Assembly (NCBI RefSeq): GCF_014356525.2
Contig: NC_052515.1
Span: forward strand, 18,433,375 to 18,497,374
Length of the DNA stretch: 64,000 nucleotides
Direction of reading: 5' to 3'
Source: Nilaparvata lugens
Lineage: Eukaryota > Arthropoda > Insecta > Hemiptera > Delphacidae
Shown here: in pieces, positions 61,401-64,000 of the stretch
Position numbering within the stretch: position 1 is the first letter of the stretch
Layout of the letters: every line of letters starts with the position of its first letter
Made by a program: the position numbers and the translations under genes
Notes under the pieces: generated by a model
Database searches by the model: none
Seen by the model: the letters and a program-made list of their open reading frames with translations, nothing else
Told to the model about the DNA's origin: nothing

Positions 61401-63966
61401 GGGCATTGCCATCTCCTCCACATTCTCCTACCTCCCCCCCTCCCAAGCCATCACCCCCTCCTCCACCCTCCTCAGCACCAAACTACCGGGAGCATTCCAG
61501 CCTTACCTCATGCCAGCCATGTCCGGAATTCCCTCCTTTCCCAATCATCAATCATTGGGATCAAATACTAATTTTTTCTCATCTTCCTCAAGAATGAATC
61601 AACTTGGGGGATTGTTTGGATCATCACTTTTGAATAACCCGAGAATTCCTGGAGTTTTGCCTCAGATTCCTGGAGGTCTATCACGAATTCCCAGGTACCA
61701 GCCTCAAATTCCAGGCGTCTTTCCTCAACTCCCTGGTTTTCTACCACGAATTCCCGGATTTCCCAAGATTAAACAAATACCTAGATTCCAACCTCAAATT
61801 CAAGGATTTTCACCCAAACTCTCTGGATTCAAACATCGCATTCCTGGACTTGAACTTGGAGTTCCAGGATTGAAATATCAAATTCCTGGATTTGGACCAC
61901 GAGTTCCTGAGCTTTCATCTCGTATTCCAGAACTTCGTCCTTGTTTGCCTGGATTATACTCACTGTCACCCAGATTTAGTCCCAAATTAGCAGGAAAATA
62001 TCCTTGGATTCCTGGGCTTCTTTCTAGTTTAACAAGACTTTCTCCTGGAACTTACCAAGGATTCCCAGGAAATTTACCTCATTTTCCGGGATTCCTTACC
62101 CAAATTCCTGGATCTCCTAAAATCCCTGGTTTCAATTTCCAACTACCTGGAATTTTGCCTGAAATTACTAGTTTACTTCCCAAACTTCCCAGATTCCATC
62201 CACGATTTCTCATATCTCTTAATACACCATATAAATTCTATCCATTAGTACCCAGATTCCTTCCAAAATTCTATTCACAAATCCACAGATCTCTTTCAAA
62301 AATCAATTCCAGATTCTCCGGTTTCTTTCCTGAGCTTCCAGGATTTGGTTCTCCCTTTTTACCTCTCCTTTTGAGAAAGTCTGTGTTGTCCACAGCTCTC
62401 AATGCCTTTGGCAGTGCATTCATTGGAAGAGGTCTCAAATCCTTCTCATCTCTTTCACCATTCACATTCCGAGTAAGTAGTCTTCTAAATTTCATTTCAG
62501 AATTCTGGCTCTCCTAGTGATTTGCATCCTACCCCAATACTGTCGGTGTCTTACTTCACATTTGTCCCTTCTCTCCATCTGGTCTCTCAAGTCACTTCAA
62601 TAATTTAACACTATGGAATCTCCATTATTTTCATCCAATCATCCATCTTCTTAGAGGGAGGCTCCATTATGATACTTTTTTGGTATTTTTTCTTCTCTCC
62701 AATTACTTTAATAATTTTGTGTTTTATGGAAAACACTGATAAACTTTGGAATCCTTCAATCTATCTCAAACATCTTGGTAAAAATGAGTTATTTCATGTG
62801 TGCATCAATATGCTGTTAATAAATGTTTAGAGAGGTGATTGTCATGTACTCATGTTCGATTTGCATTCACAACTGTATTACAATACCACCCGACTTCTTC
62901 ATCTGGTTTGCTTCAATTTTATCAGTTGGAAACTCGACTTTGTTTCACAAGTGGTTCCATAATAACAGTCAATTAAATGTATTTCAACTCTACTATTAAG
63001 AAATAATCATTATTAAACGAAAATCCCAATTAAATGCTGCAAATCACCCCGAAGACTTCTGCTACTGCATTTAATGGTGATTTACAGAATTTAATTTGGA
63101 TTTTCGTTTAATAATAATTATTCATTATTCATTATTCATTAACATTTATTCATTAAATTTGAACAATTGCAATTTCTAATTTATTTCCATCTGTCTACTA
63201 TTAAGGAAATTTCACCATTCTTGGTATTTCTACTGATGCTTTAGTATGGTAGGAAATATATAATGCAAAATTAATGAAGAAAGAATCGAAAGAAATCTTG
63301 GAAATGGAATGAAACCTGGATTAAATTGCATACACTGATACAGTGGATTTGATCAATAATACTAATGTCTTCTTTATTGCTGTTGTATAATATATAATAC
63401 TCAATTAATAATATTGTATTAGTAATTGTAATCATAAATTTATTTATATTCATATTTATTTATCAGGTCAAAAACATCACAGTATTGGAAAGAAAAACAG
63501 GCGCTAGCCCAAAACTCATGTATTAGAAAAAAATTGAATTATAAAAAGAACCAGAATATGTTTACAGAACCTATTGCATTGCTGTTACACTTGGAAATTT
63601 TGAAACTTCGATACTTTGAAATTGGATGAAATGTGCATTGAATCGCATACACTGATACAGTGAATTTGATCAGTACCTAGATGTCTTCTTGATTGCTGTT
63701 GTATAATAATCTGGATTGAATTGTATAACCTTATTTCTTAATCTGGATTCAAGGATTGTATATTTCTCAACTCGCCTGAGTTGAAATCTGATTTCATTTC
63801 ATCTCAAGAAGGAATTAGGTTTGCTAAATTGTTGTAGCAAAATATCAAAACTGATTATATACAGATCAGTCAATTAATATTGTACTACGGAATATAGTTG
63901 TCAATATTATGTGTTTTTCAGGGCTCTCCATTTTTCCCTGGCCTCTACTCGCCTTTTGGATATAGC
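43390..63966 (+). CDS. Modular repetitive secreted protein, silk-like (12 exons, continues past window)
   Basis: I do not recognise a named family. Twelve exons (43390-43422, 44411-44464, 48318-48395, 49021-49065, 49853-49981, 51118-51270, 52980-53172, 56286-56578, 57182-57925, 59046-59408, 61366-62472, 63922-63966) join into at least 1079 codons with matching phases throughout. All introns are phase 0 except the one between exons 7 and 8 (phase 1). The product starts with a signal peptide ([17 protein letters not shown]). Its modules are Gly/Phe, Glu-rich, Ala-rich, Ser/Val, Phe-Pro-Gly, Ser/Leu and basic Pro-Gly. Cysteine is very rare. The build resembles silk-like or other insect extracellular structural proteins (inference). 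The sequence gives no catalytic motif. Exon skipping would keep frame for almost every exon. Confidence 0.85.
43541..43675 (+). repeat. 30-bp tandem repeat in intron 1
   Basis: About 4.5 copies of a 30-base unit (TCCATCAATGAAATCATTAA plus TTTCATTTTA) differ by single bases. The unit contains the inverted pair 'tgaaat..atttca', so it can form hairpins. Confidence 0.92.
44411..44464 (+). CDS. Modular gene exon 2
   Basis: The exon reads [18 protein letters not shown]: end of the signal peptide and a Gly/Phe start of the mature chain. The acceptor is TCTATTGCAG and the donor GGG/GTGAGT. It enters and leaves in phase 0. It can join exon 3 (48318) or the acidic exon at 45852 in frame. Confidence 0.85.
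44793..44946. mobile_element. MITE, 'CCCGGTTGCACAAAAG' family, copy 2
   Basis: The left end GGGCCCGGTTGCACAAAAGA and the mirrored right end CTTTTGTGCAATCGGC, together with inner mirrored 'taatcgtgattaatt..acgag' sequences, give an almost complete 154-bp palindrome. It lies in intron 2 of the modular gene, before the alternative exon. Confidence 0.85.
45162..45287 (+). other. Possible decayed acidic exon
   Basis: After an AAGTTTAG acceptor-like site the phase-0 frame reads [20 protein letters not shown] and then [15 protein letters not shown] before a stop at about 45285. The Ser/Glu/Asp make-up resembles the acidic exon 0.7 kb downstream. The acceptor has a poor pyrimidine tract, and the sequence beyond the stop is also Glu/Lys-rich in broken frames. 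It could be an old duplicate of the acidic exon. Confidence 0.3.
45852..46433 (+). CDS. Alternative acidic terminal exon (193 residues)
   Basis: A strong acceptor (TCTCTTGTTTTGCAG) opens a 194-codon frame in phase 0, the phase left by exon 2, ending in TGA. It begins [20 protein letters not shown]. It has three and a half copies of a 16-residue unit, [20 protein letters not shown], near residues 55-110. It ends with a helix-prone [20 protein letters not shown] region and a Glu/Asp tail ([16 protein letters not shown]). Joined to exons 1-2 it would give a 222-residue secreted acidic protein. There is no donor before the stop, and AATAAA follows at 46646. It could also be a nested gene using an unseen 5' exon. 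Confidence 0.72.
   Translation, partial: SDESVESSITSSSESTESSIHSSNSISHIELNSAEDDLRNIFQDSFGVDDYVSLETIVIDDYGVGDYSSAETITIDDSSVEDYSSSETIVIDDSRVEDYSSSETIVIDESLNAYYNPEDQDEYLLLNLDEILKVIGMLKMSEEGRILLATLAENSEYYRNNIQRSIEVVASEEIMESEIEEDDYKFLSDEEEY
46017..46172 (+). repeat. 48-bp coding repeat in the acidic exon
   Basis: The unit GAAACTATAGTGATTGATGA plus about 28 further bases recurs at 48-base spacing (starts near 46015, 46063, 46111 and 46159), encoding ETIVIDD with VEDYSS. Small differences keep the frame, indicating slippage or unequal exchange under coding constraint. Confidence 0.9.
46646..46651 (+). terminator. Polyadenylation signal for the acidic exon
   Basis: AATAAA lies 213 bases after the TGA of the acidic exon, the expected place for the 3' end of a short transcript. 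A second AATAAA near 47314 is a further candidate. Confidence 0.5.
46652..48317 (+). other. Intron 2 continued, no further exon found
   Basis: No coding region is supported. Near 48050-48112 a TCAGT-containing stretch is followed by a good donor (ACG/GTAAGA), but there is no open frame with an ATG. An alternative non-coding first exon is possible but unproved. Confidence 0.35.
48318..48395 (+). CDS. Modular gene exon 3
   Basis: The exon reads [20 protein letters not shown] followed by FAGFPA. It is Gly/Phe-rich, 26 codons, phase 0 both sides. Acceptor GGTCTTCAG, donor GCT/GTAAGT. Confidence 0.82.
49021..49065 (+). CDS. Modular gene exon 4
   Basis: The exon reads [15 protein letters not shown], 15 codons, phase 0 both sides. 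The acceptor TTTATTTATGCAG and the donor GCT/GTGAGT are strong. Its GFGG core repeats that of exon 2 (YPGFGG). Confidence 0.82.
49066..49852 (+). other. Intron 4 without further features
   Basis: AT-rich with 'ttcatc'-rich stretches. No coding signal. Confidence 0.4.
49853..49981 (+). CDS. Modular gene exon 5 (Ser then Glu-rich)
   Basis: It starts [20 protein letters not shown], then [20 protein letters not shown]. The acceptor CCTATTTAG and the donor CAG/GTATGA are usable. It is strongly acidic and built like exon 6 (aromatic/Ser head, Glu-rich tail ending in Gln), so the two are probably duplicates. Confidence 0.85.
49982..51117 (+). other. Intron 5, with a SINE tail at 50218-50280
   Basis: A 3' fragment of the SINE family (GCACAAGCAAAACGCTCATG then an A-run) lies at about 50238-50278. 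Otherwise AT-rich. The frame at 50568-50777 has no motif and poor splice borders. Confidence 0.55.
51118..51270 (+). CDS. Modular gene exon 6 (Glu-rich)
   Basis: It starts [20 protein letters not shown] and continues with [20 protein letters not shown], ending IQ. 51 codons, phase 0 both sides. The Glu/Ile-rich half could form an amphipathic helix or coiled coil. Acceptor TTTTGTAG, donor CAG/GTAAAA. Confidence 0.85.
52309..52501. mobile_element. MITE, 'TTTCACCAAGCT' family, copy 1
   Basis: The left end CCAGTTTCACCAAGCTTGGT is mirrored by AGCTTGGTGAAACCGG at the right end, with 'gtcttgac' beside it. A degraded relative lies at about 55428-55601. Confidence 0.75.
52514..52672. mobile_element. 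Imperfect inverted-repeat element
   Basis: 'aacatagtgaagcggcaaag..agcttgagag' on the left is mirrored with several mismatches by 'ctctcaagcttgaagctacc..accatgtt' on the right. About 160 bp, no coding capacity. Confidence 0.6.
52695..52860. mobile_element. MITE, 'CTGCGTTTACACCAA' family
   Basis: The left end TAAAGCTGCGTTTACACCAA and the right end TTGGTGTAAACGCAGTTTA are mirrored, and each is followed inward by a mirrored 'gttattaacaaaatattaat'-type run. The TA at each outer end would suit a Tc1/mariner-type target. Confidence 0.82.
52980..53172 (+). CDS. Modular gene exon 7 (Ala-rich)
   Basis: It starts [20 protein letters not shown] and has repeats of [12 protein letters not shown] and [12 protein letters not shown], ending GASGYLG. 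Acceptor GATTTTCAG. The donor CTAG/GTAACA leaves one base, so this is the only phase-1 intron of the gene. Poly-Ala/Gly-Ser blocks of this kind are common in silk-like proteins. Confidence 0.85.
53244..53326. repeat. Hairpin with 'GTCGAAAC' loop
   Basis: TATATTTTATTGATGCACAA (53244-53263) is mirrored at 53307-53326 with one mismatch. The loop contains 'ccattttgtcgaaac'. A similar layout with 'ggtcgaaac' in the loop occurs at 58061-58173. Confidence 0.8.
53700..54310. repeat. 'CTTTCCTTGCC' repeat family, inverted truncated copy 3
   Basis: This is the reverse complement of about 27400-28010, with the end AACTTTCCTTGCCGTTATGG and interior 'cagctggtgacaggacaataacgctgg' shared. It lies in intron 7 of the modular gene. 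Confidence 0.88.
54311..55427 (+). other. Intron 7 continued
   Basis: 'ttgcatgc'-type palindromic pieces recur at 54355-54475 and about 54945-54970, and a LINE-like 3' tail (54660-54930, ending in AATAAATAAATAAATG) lies between them. No coding region. Confidence 0.4.
55428..55601. mobile_element. MITE, 'TTTCACCAAGCT' family, degraded copy 2
   Basis: 'caagctcggtctagac' on the left is mirrored by 'gtcttgaccaagcttg' on the right. The inner 'cttcacaagtgtgcactgcaa' and 'gtgcacttcttgtaa' are mirrored too. Related to 52309-52501. Confidence 0.6.
56004..56175. mobile_element. MITE with 50-bp inverted ends
   Basis: CTAAAGCTGCGTACAGACTT at the left is mirrored by AAGTCTGTACATAGCTTA at the right. The match extends through 'gccat..gcgcatttcacttttcat' and 'atgaaaagtgaaatgtgc..tggc'. 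It lies about 110 bases before exon 8 of the modular gene. Confidence 0.85.
56286..56578 (+). CDS. Modular gene exon 8 (Ala/Ser, then Ser/Val repeats)
   Basis: The exon enters in phase 1 and leaves in phase 0. [12 protein letters not shown] occurs in three or four variants, then a Ser/Val block [19 protein letters not shown] with a 30-base coding period (TCATCATCATCAGTTGTTGA and relatives), then VAAATT. The first half continues the AAADS theme of exon 7, suggesting one ancestral Ala-rich block split by the phase-1 intron. The Ser/Val block recalls the Ser run of the small secreted protein. Confidence 0.87.
56579..57181 (+). other. Intron 8
   Basis: Includes 'tgtgaa'-rich decayed repeats just after the donor. 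No coding region is supported. Confidence 0.4.
57182..57925 (+). CDS. Modular gene exon 9 (Phe-Pro-Gly repeat, 248 residues)
   Basis: It begins [20 protein letters not shown] and then consists almost only of Pro, Gly, Phe, Leu with some Tyr, Val and Asp. Four copies of a 24-residue unit containing [19 protein letters not shown] are followed by about seven copies of a 10-residue unit [10 protein letters not shown]. Gly is not at every third place, so this is not collagen. The frequent Pro-Gly turns recall elastin- or spidroin-like beta-turn spirals (inference). Acceptor CTCATTTCAG, donor CCT/GTAAGT. The other open frames here are repeat artefacts. Confidence 0.93.
57322..57640 (+). repeat. 72-bp tandem coding repeat, four copies
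   Basis: GTTGACTTCCCATTCCCTGG recurs exactly at 57347, 57419, 57491 and 57563, spacing 72 bases. A fifth diverged copy reads CCAGCTGATTTTCCAGG near 57630. The copies are nearly identical at silent sites, which indicates recent unequal exchange or gene conversion. Confidence 0.97.
57690..57900 (+). repeat. 30-bp tandem coding repeat, about seven copies
   Basis: The unit CTTCCAGGATTCCCAGGACC plus ATTCCCCGGA encodes [10 protein letters not shown]. It appears to derive from part of the 72-base unit. Confidence 0.96.
58061..58173. repeat. 34-bp inverted repeat (hairpin) with 'GGTCGAAAC' loop
   Basis: TACCCTTTTATTGAAAACTT.. (58061-58094) is mirrored at 58140-58173 with one mismatch. The loop carries 'cctatggtcgaaactagtc'. 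Probably a small MITE in intron 9. Confidence 0.85.
58174..59045 (+). other. Intron 9 remainder
   Basis: AT-rich, with no supported coding region. The frame 58496-58687 has no motif. Confidence 0.4.
59046..59408 (+). CDS. Modular gene exon 10 (Ser/Leu, then Thr/Val/Pro)
   Basis: 121 codons, phase 0 both sides. It starts [20 protein letters not shown], followed by a Ser/Leu-rich stretch ([20 protein letters not shown]). A more complex, non-repetitive part comes next with [20 protein letters not shown] and [17 protein letters not shown]. The second part has balanced composition and predicted strands, so it may be a small folded domain, perhaps for assembly. Acceptor ATCCACAG, donor ACG/GTATGT. 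Confidence 0.88.
59409..61365 (+). other. Intron 10
   Basis: No exon is firmly supported. A candidate at about 60821-60890 (after CATTTGCAG) has no phase-0 frame and a weak donor, so I leave it out. The rest is AT-rich. Confidence 0.4.
61366..62472 (+). CDS. Modular gene exon 11 (basic Pro-Gly, 369 residues)
   Basis: It starts [20 protein letters not shown], a short non-repetitive head resembling the ITP/VTP region of exon 10. It is followed by degenerate repeats of the form FxPxIPGF ([40 protein letters not shown]). Lys, Arg and Gln are common and acids rare, so the chain is basic. Near the end [20 protein letters not shown] is again non-repetitive. Acceptor GACTTTCCCAG, donor CGA/GTAAGT. 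If the intron were retained, the frame would run only 15 codons further, to a stop at 62515-62517. Confidence 0.9.
62473..63921 (+). other. Intron 11
   Basis: Two similar segments, about 63290-63410 and 63640-63720 ('gatacagtg.atttgatca..a' and 'gtcttcttgattgctgttgtataat'), form a direct repeat. No coding region is supported. Confidence 0.5.
63002..63122. repeat. 30-bp inverted repeat (hairpin)
   Basis: 'aataatcattattaaacgaaaatccc' at the left is mirrored by 'ggattttcgtttaataataattatt' at the right, about two mismatches. The centre has 'ccccgaagacttctgctactgc', linking it to pieces at 33.3-33.6 kb. Confidence 0.75.
63922..63966 (+). CDS. Modular gene exon 12 (window ends shortly after)
   Basis: The exon reads [15 protein letters not shown], 15 codons, phase 0 both sides. 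Acceptor GTGTTTTTCAG, donor AGC/GTGAGT. It returns to the Gly/Phe style of exons 2-4. The good donor shows that the gene continues to the right of the window. Confidence 0.85.
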
Positions 63967-64000
63967 GTGAGTTATATTATCATTGATATTTCAAGTGATA

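Overview
The window looks like AT-rich nuclear DNA of an insect. Its genes are split into short exons by long introns with GT..AG borders. Transposable elements are dense and mostly decayed, and a satellite is built on CCTAA, the complement of the insect telomere repeat. A sap-feeding hemipteran such as a planthopper or leafhopper is my best guess. That guess rests on the general look of the repeats and the silk-like secreted genes, not on a diagnostic sequence.

Left part (1-24 kb). A broken minus-strand LINE (about 0.87-4.19 kb) abuts a degenerate CCTAACCTAAGC satellite (4.2-5.05 kb). From 5.8 to 21.55 kb lies most of an acylglycerol kinase (AGK) gene on the plus strand. Its 5' end is not found, its first visible exon is present twice with identical sequence, and one microexon appears to be missing from the model. 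Its largest intron (8.6-16.6 kb) holds an antisense Ty3/Gypsy element with 99% identical LTRs and a 5-bp target duplication. That element is itself interrupted by an 876-bp inverted-repeat DNA element with a 9-bp target duplication.

Middle part (24-43 kb). Fragments of a second LINE include an ORF1 piece with an SGNH-esterase-like fold and an ORF2 that has lost its reverse transcriptase core. They are split by a repeat family with (TG)n tracts, copies of which recur at 30.6 and 53.7 kb. On the minus strand (35.54-29.67 kb) three small exons join in frame into a 104-residue secreted Ser/Ala/Gly/Met-rich protein with its own TATA box. Two full and one partial copy of a tRNA-derived SINE, a large inverted duplication and several MITE-like hairpins fill the rest.

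Right part (43.3 kb to the end). A plus-strand gene with a TATA box and a signal peptide runs off the window. Twelve exons join without a frame break into at least 1079 residues of a modular, repetitive extracellular protein. The modules are Gly/Phe leader exons, two Glu-rich exons, Ala-rich exons, a Ser/Val exon, a 248-residue Phe-Pro-Gly repeat exon, a Ser/Leu exon and a basic Pro-Gly exon. Nearly all introns are phase 0. A separate acidic exon (45.85-46.43 kb) has a good acceptor, the same phase, a stop codon and a downstream AATAAA, and would give a quite different short secreted acidic protein from the same promoter. The minus-strand small secreted gene and this gene lie head to head, about 7.9 kb apart, and share composition and exon phase. 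I regard this pair, a candidate locus for a secreted structural material, as the most interesting content of the window. What material it makes (salivary sheath, egg coat, cuticle, silk) cannot be read from the sequence.
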